From Branchiostoma floridae (taxonomy: Eukaryota; Chordata; Leptocardii; Amphioxiformes; Branchiostomatidae), in the NCBI RefSeq assembly GCF_000003815.2, contig NC_049990.1:6827907-6891906 (forward strand): 64,000 bases of DNA, written 5' to 3'. The notes below the pieces were generated by a model. That model did no database searches. It had not been told where the DNA came from and was given only the letters and a program-made list of their open reading frames with translations. Shown here in pieces: positions 49,901 to 59,930 of this stretch; position 1 is the stretch's first letter; every line of letters starts with the position of its first letter. The position numbers were made by a program, and so were the translations under genes.

Positions 49901-52778
49901 ATTAGCCTCCTTAAACATCGGCCCTTCGACGATTAGATGTGGATTGATGTACGATAAAAACCGCACACCTTTCGACTTGTATTCTTTTATGACGTTGTCA
50001 AGTCCTGGGTACCAAGACTTATCCCATGCCCAGTCCCAGTAAAGTCGCTTCCCCATGTACGTGTGCAGTTTCCCCACCCAGTCTTGCACCCACAGCGCGC
50101 TAACTTTGACTCCGTTCTTCTCTGCTTGCCGAAGATGCTCCAGCACCGTGTCCGTCCCTCCCTGCACCCCGAGAATCGTACCGCTGTACACCCACTCGGG
50201 GAGGGGAGGCTGCCGCCCGAGAACTCCACTCAGCTTCTTAGACACGTCGAAGAAATCGTGGCCGCTGTCTAAGACGATCCGACCGGGATCTCCCCAGATC
50301 TGGATCTCGTGATGATCCGGGTGATCGAAGTCCATGACCATGTAGTTGGTGGTGGTGAAATGGCAGAAGTATCTGTAGCGAAGACACCAGGACAATTGTT
50401 TGACCAAGGATATAACCTGATTGGTTTGACTAAGACTGCTGTTTTCTAGTGCTCTATTAATTGTTCTTCTTTACCGTCATAACAAACTGAGCCAGATGGA
50501 GTGTAGTGGTCGGTAAGGGCGCCGAAGCGGTTCACAAATGATGGGAGGCCCGGGAGGCTGAAAGAAGACGCCGATCAAACCGAGCAAGCCCCTTAAATTG
50601 AACATTGAACTGACCCTTGAACTTCTAAGGCTGACTGGACATAGAATTTTTGCTGTTTTCTTTGTCAAAGTGAAACGATCGCCAAAAAGTACAGAAGTAG
50701 AGCTTCAGTACCAAGGACAGCTGCTGGTTGCTGTTGTTTTGAATGCAATGCTTACCGTCTTGAAGACACGGCGGTCGGCTGCTGCTGCTATAACATTACT
50801 TGTACTTCTGGGCCAAAATTCGATAATGGATGTATCGTTCAATATATAGACAACACCCTATCCAAACTACATCCTCATCCACTATTAATGCGTTTGTTCT
50901 AATTCAGGTGACCTCAATGCCATGCAAATGCCAAGTTGCGGCCCGCAGCAAGGTACATGTAGGTGTGCTCTTCTCGCCTTCATTTGTGGCTGGATGTACA
51001 ATGTTATAAAGATTTGATATTCAAGTAAATGTTTCTGACTGGGCCCAATATCTGATGCACTTGAAGATTCAAAAAGAAGCTAATGTTTTGAATTCTTACC
51101 GTCTTGAAGACACGACGGTGGGCTGCGGCCAGTAGGTGGTGTGGTAGTCGCCCCCGCCTCCCCCGTGCACCTGGTCCACCACGTGCGTGATCAGGTCCCA
51201 GCTCTGCCGCCCCACACCCTGCTCACGCACCCACATCGGGAAACTGTGACCCCGCAGGTCAAAGTGAGAGAACTGCTCACCTCCTGTAGAAAGTAAATAT
51301 ATGGGACCCATGATTACCCTCTAGAGCTAACCGGCACCTTTCTTCCACAAGGCCCAAGCATTAAGGGACTAACGTACAAGTCATCCGTCGGTGAGTGACC
51401 GCCCTATGTTCCGAAATCCCTATATTCTGAAATCCCTATATCCCGAAATCCCTGTTCCGAAATCCCCATATTCCAAAGTGCCTCTGTTCCAAAATCCCTC
51501 TGTTCCGAAATCTCTCTGTTTCGAAATCCCTATGTTTTGAAATCCCTATATTCCGAAATCCCTACCTTCCAAAATCTCTATGTTCCGAAATCCCTATATA
51601 CCGAAATCTCTATGTTCCGAAATCACTATAATCCGAAAGCCCTATGTTCCGAAAGCCCTATGTTCTGAAATCCATATGTTCCGAAATTAATCCAAATGTT
51701 TCGAAATCCCCGTTCCGAAATCCCTATATTCCGAAATAGCTGTGTTCCGAAATACCTATGTTCCGAAAGTAATGACCACAATTAATTATTGTAATTTGAT
51801 GGATATTGATATACATGTACCTCCGTAGACATGCTCCTCTTCTTCCGCGTACAGTCGGACCCAGGTTCGGTTCGCACCCTTCGGTAGTGATAGTGCGATC
51901 ACGTGATCAAGACCCTTTTTATCATCGTAGGAGAACATCACTTTCGTCTGTAAAGGAAAAAAATAATGACCTGTTTCGGGAGGCTGATTTCCACGACACA
52001 AACATTTTGGAAACTCGATTTCGGTTAATCATACCTCTGATTTTCTTTAGCAACTTATCACAATAATGTGTTCAACTTTCTAGGCTTTGACTTTGATGTG
52101 GCATACCATTTTTCTTCTTTACGTTGTAATACCACTATGATTGTTATTATTTGTTTGAGCCGCAGATCATCTGTAATGATGCTAATAGACATCCTCCTTT
52201 TGCATTAGATTTAAAAAAACTGAATTGTCACCAAAAATATTGGAAACTTTAATAATCATGACCCTATTTCCTGTCATCGTACATTCCTGGGTCGAGCACC
52301 AGCGCGACTCTGAGAAGTCAGATTCAAGAAAAGTAAAAAAAAAAGTACCCAAATTTCCAACCTTTTTTTTATGATGAGCATCTGAATTTGAATCATTTAC
52401 CCACTTTTATTAAGGACGTCACAATAAGGTACCAACCTTGTATGTTCCTTCTCTTGTACTGAATGTCAAAACATGTTTATTCTTTCCTTTCTGCGCAACT
52501 TCCACGTTCACCAGGTCGACCTTTTCCACAACGTTGTCCGTTATCAAGAAGTTTCCGTAGGTCTCTTTGAACGTCGTGACCCCTGACCCCACAGAAATGG
52601 CGGGATGTTCTCTATCGTGATGCATGATGGTCAGACCGTCGAACGTGACCTCCAAACTTGACCCGTCTGTGGACTGGGTGACCTTGAACCCGCGCTCGGC
52701 CTGTGGCTCTGCTGACAAGTTCGAAGCCGCCAAGGTCAAGGTCAAAATCAGCAAGACATGCTGAAAGACTCCCCGCAT
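46782..52778 (-). CDS. Membrane-anchored glycoside hydrolase family 31, putative sulfoquinovosidase
   Basis: Eight exons join in frame with GT-AG introns: 52778-52437, 51947-51821, 51283-51100, 50372-49644, 49083-48747, 48194-47972, 47572-47396, 46936-46782 (about 757 aa). Residues 1-23 form a signal peptide. The GH31 barrel is clear, with nucleophile D431 in GWMADFGEY and acid/base D498 in WAGDQ. The sulfonate-recognition residues of E. coli YihQ (Q262, Q288, R301, W304, Y508, from memory) all recur at a constant +26 offset: Q288, Q314, R327, W330, Y534. Known sulfoquinovosidases release sulfoquinovose from its glycosides, such as those derived from plant and algal sulfolipid. The last exon adds a stalk and a membrane helix (about 729-748) followed by RNRKRK, predicting an extracellular, C-terminally anchored enzyme. 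Substrate is inferred from residues, not shown. A GH31 enzyme of other specificity is less likely because all five residues match. Confidence 0.9.
48455..48595 (+). repeat. tRNA-derived SINE in a GH31 intron
   Basis: A perfect A-box word tggcgtaactgg and a B box gagttcgatacc are followed by gtgcccttgggagaggcac and an acagtcgtt tail. The would-be T-arm does not pair, so this is a SINE head rather than a working tRNA gene. It lies antisense to the host gene. Confidence 0.7.
49221..49390. mobile_element. Fold-back MITE family A copy 2, in a GH31 intron
   Basis: Left gcagatcctacataagctag followed by tatcaaaagctgg; right ccagctttgatac...actatcttatggcaccgtag and gatctgcttggggattac. It is related to the element at 3608-3757. 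Confidence 0.75.
50735..50785 (-). pseudogene. Short duplicate of the GH31 exon-3 end and its donor site
   Basis: The + strand word cttaccgtcttgaagacacg with gcggtcggctgc repeats the exon 3/intron junction at 51097-51127 (cttaccgtcttgaagacacg with acggtgggctgc). tgttttgaat is also shared on the intron side. It lies about 340 bp into the following intron. The copy keeps the donor but no acceptor-linked reading frame. Confidence 0.7.
51395..51775. repeat. Minisatellite, about 17-bp unit, in GH31 intron 2
   Basis: About 22 degenerate copies of tatgttccgaaatccc, varying as tatattccgaaatccc or ctgttccgaaatccc. It fills most of the intron between exons 51947-51821 and 51283-51100. Confidence 0.95.
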
Positions 52779-53755
52779 CTTGCCTTAAATGATCAAACAT
52801 ATCAGATAATCAACTTTTATCATTGATGAAAAATACACGATGGTAAAGGACAATGGTAAAGTAGAGACTCTCTCAAAAGCTCAATGATTCGGCCACAGCC
52901 AATTCTATGATGGCATCAGCACGTGCATTGAGCCGATTTCAAAAACAAAAGCAAAACAAATTCAAGAAATTTCGTTCCTTTTGGGTGATGTTCAACACGA
53001 GAAGAAAATACCAAAACATGGGAGGATATGTCGCATGGTAGCCTTAACTGTAGAAGTAAAACTAGTTCGGTATTTGTAGTTGCCAGGTTGCATAAGTCCT
53101 ACGGGGCCCGGGTGGGCTGTTTGCATAAACGAAAAATTAAAGTTTATGCCAATAAATATGCACAAGGCATGCTGTTGAATTTATTTTTCGTCAGTTTTGT
53201 GTTTTTGTTGTCTTTCATATCGTACTTTTCGTTCCCTAAAACTGCCAGACCGGTCCCTTTGTGGAAATGTGACGTTAGTCTTAGTCATACCAGCTAGCTA
53301 TAGGCTATAATAAAGCCTGCACCTCTTAAATACAAGAATAAAAAGATTTGTTGACCGTGTTTTGTCGCTTTTTGTTTCAACGTTGATGGTTTCTATTTTG
53401 AAGAAGTTGTCTATGCGTTCTCGTATATATTAGATTTGGAGTCTTCAGAGGATTCTTTTAACCTCCTTGCTGTGGCCTTACCTTTTGAAAAACTCAAAGT
53501 TCAAGATTTTAATCTCGAATCACTGCACGATACTTTTATTGCAATAAATAAGTTACCTATTCAGTGTATTCTGCTTGCATTGTGCACATAAAAAAAAGAA
53601 GCATGCCGAAAATCACACAGGTTCCCAGGCAACATTACATGTATCTCTGACCCACTATCGGTAACTGGCCAGGTAGTAAGCAAATAACGGTACAAAGGAC
53701 GATCTGACAAACAGTCCTCAAGAACTCATGATAACAAGGATTAGTTTTGCGTTTA
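52779..53755. other. Presumed promoter/5' region of the GH31 gene
   Basis: The sequence directly upstream of the GH31 start codon. No TATA element or untranslated exon could be assigned with confidence. Confidence 0.35.
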
Positions 53756-53759
53756 CTAC

Positions 53760-54130
53760 TAGGATTGGAAGGCTGGTCGAATTTAAAAGTTGAGTTGCGT
53801 TTACTGACATTCACTGGAAGGATTACAGGCTAATCTACAGTCTGGCAATGGCATTGACACGGAGGTAGGGGTCAAAGGGTATGCTGGCAAAACGGCTTCC
53901 ATTCGGATATGTACAAACCTTGCTCGTGGACTCCGACACCTGTTCAACAATAACTCACCTTTGTTTCCAGATCCTACGACTTGCTAAAATGGCAAAGGCA
54001 CAGAGAGAATAGATACCTCCGGTGCATCCGGCACTGTGGAACTGCTACAGTAGAGACCGAGAGCCACTTCCGGTACTCTAGTCTTTTAGAGTCTGACCAC
54101 AATCACGGTAAGGTCAACCTGTCCTCGTCG
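53760..54130 (+). mobile_element. Degenerate non-LTR retrotransposon C-terminal fragment
   Basis: One frame around 53985-54085 reads WQRHRENRYLRCIRHCG then TATVETESHF. This resembles the C-terminal cysteine/histidine segment (CxxC ... ExEHF) that follows the reverse transcriptase in many non-LTR elements. The surrounding frame is broken, so it is a dead fragment. The family is not assigned. Confidence 0.5.
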
Positions 54131-54199
54131 TTGTACTTTGATCCTTGCATCACGTGACCTTTCATTGTTAAGGCAAGCTCGGTGCATTCGGGACACGTA

Positions 54200-54480
54200 C
54201 TCTCCAAGCAGAGGTTAGGCTCCGGCTGTTTTTAATAGGCGTTTTTATCAGACTTTCTGTTTTGTAATGTTTTCTTGATGTCTCGCGGCATCAAGAAAAC
54301 ATTACAAAATAGAAAGCCCCATAAAATGCATGAAAAAATGTAAACAAAAAACAAAACAGCCGGAGCCTTAGCCGTAGACGACTGTTGGTTTCTAGGCTCC
54401 CCGTTATTAAAGCGGGAGCCTAAAAAGCAACATGTTTGCAGTCGTCTGCGGCTACCGGAGCGTAACCTCTGCTTGGAGAG
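54200..54480. mobile_element. Fold-back MITE family B copy 3 with a nested hairpin insert
   Basis: The ends ctctccaagcagaggttagg and taacctctgcttggagag are flanked by TA. The central stem includes attttgtaatgttttcttga-type arms (tgttttgtaatg and cattacaaaata). The right side is interrupted by a second hairpin (about 54367-54454; agccgtagacgactg and cagtcgtctgcggct, with an inner aggctcccg... stem). The second element probably inserted into the first. Confidence 0.8.
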
Positions 54481-54482
54481 TA

Positions 54483-56030
54483 GAGAAATGCACGTAACGT
54501 TGCTATAAATACACAACTGGCCTCCTGTTCAATCATATTTTTCCCTTATGCAATTTTTTTCATCTCTATGAGACCTTATCAATCTCAATCCAAATCTCTA
54601 AGGCGTAACTATTACCTCATATAGGAACACAGCAAGGTAATATTCAAGCAGATGTGTGGAGCCGGCTCAGTTTCTGTGTCTTACGTGGGCTTTTGCAACA
54701 TTTAGCACGCTTTCTTCATGGTGCACCTGTGAAACTTAACTCCTCCTGGAATGAAAAACGTACACCGCGAAAACACGGACACTGTGAATCTATAATCTTC
54801 AAGCAATGAAGTCATGATTGTCTATATAACTAGATTTATTCCTAGAAATGTGTACACCTTATTCTGGTTGTAACGTCCAACATCCAAAAACCTGTTTATT
54901 CTCTGTTGCACAGCAACAATTTTTTTCATAAAATGTAACCCTTGACATATATAGAAAGCGACTATGTACTGCTAGACAGAAAGCATAAGTCTTAAATGTG
55001 TACATAATACTACATATACAGTATTGCACAGGCTTGTTCCTAGCTTACAGTGCTGGCCAGATTTGTTTGTTTGAACCCTAATTTATTCATAGGAAGCTCA
55101 AAACCACCCTGAAGGTTGTGATTTCTGTTTTGAAATCCAGTTTACCATTTTAGCCATTTACCCCAAAGTGGAGTGAGGAAAGTTTCCCAAGGACACAACG
55201 TATAGCCAAGAATACTGGGAATCAAACCTTCTACCTTCTGATCTTGTGTCCACCAACATATCCACTCACTGGCTATTTGACCCCAATTGACTTATCAACA
55301 TCTTGAATGAACACACTTAGGTGACAACTAACTTGAAGTCAATTGTTCACACACATCATCAATGGGTACATGTTGATCTAGTAAATGTAGATCTACTTAC
55401 ATTTTTTAATAATCATTTATACTTCATAACTGGGCATGTACACAGAGAAGTGGATTCAACACTAACATTTACAAAAAGTATCATCTATAAATACTATTGC
55501 CTTTTAAAAGAGATGCGTCACTAAAACTGACACCTTGCCTTAGAGGCTGTACAGTACATCTATTTCCAGTGTGTGCATAGATTTGGGGCATGTAATCCAT
55601 TTAAATCTCCTTCACCCATTGAGCAACATCTGAGTAGCCAGACATTTACCAGGTCGCTCAACAAAATTCATAGTTAAAGAACTTTTTATGTTTCATGCGG
55701 TTTGCTATATTTTGGATCATATCTTTATATTTTGCATCATATTTGTTGTCTAATGGAAAGTGGGCCTTACTCGAATAAGGCTCTGACATCTATCCCCTGA
55801 ATAAGTGTTTGGAAAGAAAGTTTTCCACTGTACAGATTGCTACTGTATCAACTACTCATGTAGTATCATCTGAAACTTTGCCATTGTGTTTGACGTCTGG
55901 AGTTTGGTTTGTTTGCAGAGTTTTTATAATGGAGTCGTGTGTCTGAAGACTATGAACTATCCCTACATGTTTGACAATGTATTGTGACCTTTTCCAGTAG
56001 ACTAGCCCCCTACTACTGGGGGAGGGGTGT
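54483..56030. other. Intergenic DNA with one SINE relic
   Basis: No gene is seen. At about 55160-55275 a minus-strand SINE is visible (reverse complement aaggtttgattccc, then gtgtccttgggaaact). Confidence 0.45.
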
Positions 56031-56039
56031 GTGGTCATA

Positions 56040-56520
56040 GTGCTTTCTGCACCTTGGGTGTGGCCCGAGGGCTATACAAATGGAGATAGGCTTTCCCCTA
56101 TACACAAAAATTGTGGGAAGCACTTAAACTAAATCACAGCCTTTCCTGATTCGAGAAGTCACCTCTCCTTCAAGAAGCTTCCCAACAACTCGATCAGTTC
56201 CTTGGCAGCGTCAAACCTCCCAAATAGATTTCTGCACTTTGGATATGGCCCAAGTGGCAAGGGCTCTACAATGGAGATAGTCACTCCCCTATACACAAAA
56301 CTTGTGGGAAGTACTTAAAGTTAGACTAAATCATGGTGTTCCTGATTCTAGCAGTCAGCTATCCTTCAAGAAGCTTCCCAACAACTCAGTCAGTTCCTTG
56401 GCAGCGTCGAACCTGCCATAAGGAGTTCGTGGTTTGGCTATACAAATGGAGATGGGCACTCCCCTATATCCAAAAATTGTGGGAAGCACTTAAAGTTAAA
56501 CTATATTATGGTTTTTGATG
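56040..56520 (-). pseudogene. Two tandem partial copies of the 3' end of the DIPK2 gene
   Basis: The last about 80 coding bases of the kinase gene and its 3' flank are repeated twice beyond the true stop. The + strand word ttcaagaagcttcccaacaa occurs at 56169, 56364 and 56550 (the real exon). It is followed each time by ctc.atcagttccttggcag and cgtc.aacct.cc. The flanking words aaaa.ttgtgggaagcactt and ctatacaaatggaga recur too. The period is about 190 bp. The copies carry mutations and lack the upstream exon. Confidence 0.9.
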
Positions 56521-56539
56521 GCCTTCCTGACTTGAGAAG

Positions 56540-58609
56540 TCACCTCTCCTTCAAGAAGCTTCCCAACAACTCAATCAGTTCCTTGGCAGCGTCAAACCTG
56601 CCGTATAGAGTTCGTGGTTTGGCGCACTCCCTCAGGAGGCGTTGTAACGTCCCGTCGTGCACCACGGTCTCTGGCGGATCGTGCAGGAGACCTCCCGGCT
56701 TCCCCATCTCCGAGGCGTACTCAGACAACATGTTCCTGCACACCGCGTAGTAGTTATGGTCGGTGTGGAGGTACCTGCACAACGCGGACACGTCAAATGA
56801 CAGGCAGTTGGGCATGCCCGGACACTCGTCAAAGTGGGACTGGTACCTGGCCTCCCAGTTAGGCGGTTTATCTGTAAGGAAACAAACAAATGTGGTAAAC
56901 TGAACACCATCAAATACCTGACAAATGGTTCTGAAAATTGTGAGAAATATTGTTCTACCCGTTACATTTTTCAATTAAAAATTAAGGATAAAACCTTGAA
57001 AATAACAGTATTTTGTGTATAAATAAATAAAGCTGCAAGGCCTAGGCTATTGACAGGATGTTCCTGTCGATAAGAAGTTATCTTGCACTATTGTTCCTGT
57101 CAATAACCATGGCAAAACAGCATTGAAGATGCTATTGTGACTACTTGGAACTTCTTTCTTGACTGGTACACTACAACGAAGGAGTGCAATCACTTATGAA
57201 TATCATAGCTACTAGCTTTGGTCTATTTGTGAAAATAAGGAGACAAGTCACAACATTTGGAAATATCAGTCCTTACCTGTTTTTATCTTTTGTTTGTCCA
57301 CCACAATGACGTTCTCCACGTCTATAACGAACAGATTTCCATCACTCGTCACCCCAAAATTCTCGTACGAAATGTCGGTGAGGTAAAGGGCAAAGTCTGC
57401 CTCATTGTTTGTTAGATATTCTGCTATCTTCATCATCTGGAGGGATAGTTCCACTCTCTGCAGCCAGGGGGCACTGTAGTAACTCGCCAAAGTCTTGTCG
57501 CACTTCTGCACGACTGTCAGTCGACCGCAGGCACCAAAGTAGAACGGGAATGGCCAGCCCTCAGTGATGGGGAATGTCTGGGAGAAGTATAGGGAATTTC
57601 ATTTCCATGTCATACCACATCACTTCACACCACATCAAGACCATGGCTTCAGTCATTGATTTTCTTGGAAAAATGCTACAGTCAAAGCAAACGTACACAG
57701 CAGTTACAACCTCTTTATAAGGACCGCCTGGCCATTTTAGCCACTTTTTTGGTCGTTCCTTAGACTATTTTCCAGACTTAAACTGATTGGTCCCTTCTGT
57801 CTGATCCCACTAACATAAGAACCTTAACTGCCGCCTGTCACAAAAAACTTAGTAACTGATTGCTGTATCTGAACGTGTACCTGTTGGAAATGAGTGCCCA
57901 TTCCTTAATTTGCTCATTAACTGTATTACTTAGCGGGGGTTGACAGCATAGATAGCATAAGAATAAAATGAGTACACACACCGACCTGTAACATAAGTGG
58001 TTCTGGGTTAAACTTCAGAGTAGACAGGAAGTGGAGCTTCTCCTGATACGACAGTTCCTCTGTCTCCTTACCGAGATGCTCCGCAAATTTCTCCAGTACC
58101 CTGTCAATCAGCCTTTGTGATGGACACCTCACCATATCTGACATGTCTGTCAGGCTCTTGGGGGATAACCCCTCGTAGATCACGCGAGAAAAGTTGGAAT
58201 AGTACGTGACGGAAGGGATGTGGCATTGCGGGCCTTCCTTGCCAGTCTCGCAGATCCACCGGTCCAACTGATCAAATTCAGAGTTGTGACCAAGACGTTT
58301 CAAGGCAACCTCCATCCCTTCATAGATTGCGAAGTACACATTCTTGATGTTGAAGATGTCCAGTATTCTCAGCCGTGAGGAATACTTGAATAAAATCTTG
58401 CCATTTTCAAACTCTTCGCAGAGGTCGGTCCCGAAGCAAGCGGGACATTTGTCCTCCCCGAGGAACGTTGTGTCGGTCAGCTGGTTGTAGGAGAACGGTT
58501 GGAAAACAAAGCAGTAAAAGACGACGACAAAGAAGAAGAAACCGCACATCCTCCGGACCCGCCATCCTGAGAAGAATCTGCGAAACTGCTTCAGTCTAAC
58601 AAGCCTCAT
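56540..58609 (-). CDS. DIPK2/FAM69-type divergent protein kinase of the secretory pathway
   Basis: Three exons join in frame: 58609-57986, 57577-57277, 56871-56540, giving 418 aa, close to vertebrate DIPK2A (about 430). A basic N-terminus and a hydrophobic segment at about residues 21-38 form a signal anchor. A cysteine-rich start follows (KCPACFG, residues 54-60). The kinase lysine is in VALKRLG (K104). The catalytic-loop equivalent is LTDISYENFGV (D276), and the DFG equivalent is VIDVENV (D294). The C-terminal part carries DHNYYAVC and GGLLHDPPE, strongly matching DIPK2A/DIPK2B (C3orf58, CXorf36). Known members act in the Golgi or are secreted; their kinase activity is uncertain. Start chosen at the only ATG giving the signal anchor. 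It lies head to head with the ferritin gene. Whether it is orthologous to 2A, 2B or their common ancestor cannot be settled here. Confidence 0.93.
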
Positions 58610-59930
58610 GTTACCTCTTTATACTCGAGCTTGGCACAGACTGTTGTACTGCATTATTGATGTCTCGTGCCTACCACAGATCTGTTGGAAACATGACGTT
58701 ATGTCTGGGTGCACATTATATTTACAACACATTTCCTACATGCTGTCTTTTGTGTTTAGAACTACTTAGTACCAACCCACTTAAGCTCTGTAGATAAGAT
58801 CCCTGGATCCTACAGAGGCCAATATTTTGTTGCAGAATTGATTAAGCACACGTAATGGACATGGCATCACTGTGCTTCAAGTCCCATTGGAACTGAAATC
58901 GGATTTCACTGTCAATAATTACCTTAATTCTTTCACATACATACAGAAGTCACATGTCGGGTGCTGTGCTATCTGAGAATTTATAGCAAGCCGTCTGTCA
59001 CATAATCCCAGTCAGTATAACTTCATGCCCACTTACATCATTGATCGGGGCCTGGGTCTTCTAGATGGTTTAAGAAGATCACTCGCACAAATCCCTGTCT
59101 CGTAGTATACTACAGTGCCAGGCATTCGTCAGTCGGGACATTCAATACCTACAAATTGTATGTAACAACTGCACCAGGTCATTGCTAATTCCACATCATA
59201 GATAAGAGCCGCGCTCCCTAACAGCAATGAATGGAATTCTACCCTTCAGGCGGCCTTAAACAGATCACGTCGACGCGATAACACCCAGACAGACGCCAAC
59301 GTTCAGCGTCACTGATCCCTAATTGAATCACGGCGTTCCGTACTCCCGGACGAGCGCTCGGAGACTCCAACTCCCTCCGCCGACCGTCCGATTTATGCCC
59401 GGGGAAGCCACCTTTCCAAAGGACTGTCGTTATTTCTGCGGGTATCCGGTACGACCAGCTGTTTTCTCTCCCTATATGTCATTCTCCTGCAGATATATGA
59501 CAGTAAAAGCACGTAAACGTATCAATATCAGACGCTCTTCCGCACGTACATGGACCATGACCTCCATTTTGAATGAGGCATAGTGGGAAAGGAGCATACC
59601 ATTCACTTCGGAGGTGACTTGCAGGTACTTTTTAGAAAACACCTGTTAACTTATAACTGACTTTTATGATACTTAATTCATAAACTACTACATAAAGTGA
59701 TTCGTTATACAAATTACGCCACGTAAATTGGTTTAGATATCATATACACGAATATTTTTGGTTCCATATTCTATGGAAATCTAATATTTGAACACCCCTT
59801 GATATGAGTGGTTGAACCACGTCATCCAAATTGATTGTGTGGTAGAGCAGTGAGTGGTATCCAATCCAATACTCATCACAGTTTTCTCACGCACTTCTGG
59901 CCTCTAATTAAGACCCCAGATCTTTCCAGG
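58610..59930. promoter_or_regulatory. Shared 5' region between divergent DIPK2 and ferritin genes
   Basis: About 1.3 kb separates the two start codons. A CG-rich patch lies at about 59260-59460 (ctcccggacgagcgctcgga, ccgaccgtccg), which could hold a bidirectional promoter. No typical ferritin iron-responsive element (CAGTGN loop on a 5-bp stem with bulged C) was found. The CAGTG words at 59106 and 59846 lack flanking complementarity. A 5' untranslated exon may exist, since the start codon follows an acceptor-like tctttccag. Confidence 0.45.

Noticed and set aside
50475..50557. Possible extra minus-strand exon (LPGLPSFVNRFGALTDHY...) with acceptor ttctttcag and donor g|gtaaag between GH31 exons 3 and 4.
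   Set aside because: Its 83-base length would shift the frame into exon 4, and the GH31 alignment needs nothing there. It could be a poison exon, but an 80-base open stretch with splice-like ends is expected by chance.
59835..59930. N-terminal extension of ferritin from an upstream in-frame ATG.
   Set aside because: The added residues are unlike any ferritin leader. The start codon at 59931 gives the usual ferritin N-terminus and follows an acceptor-like site.
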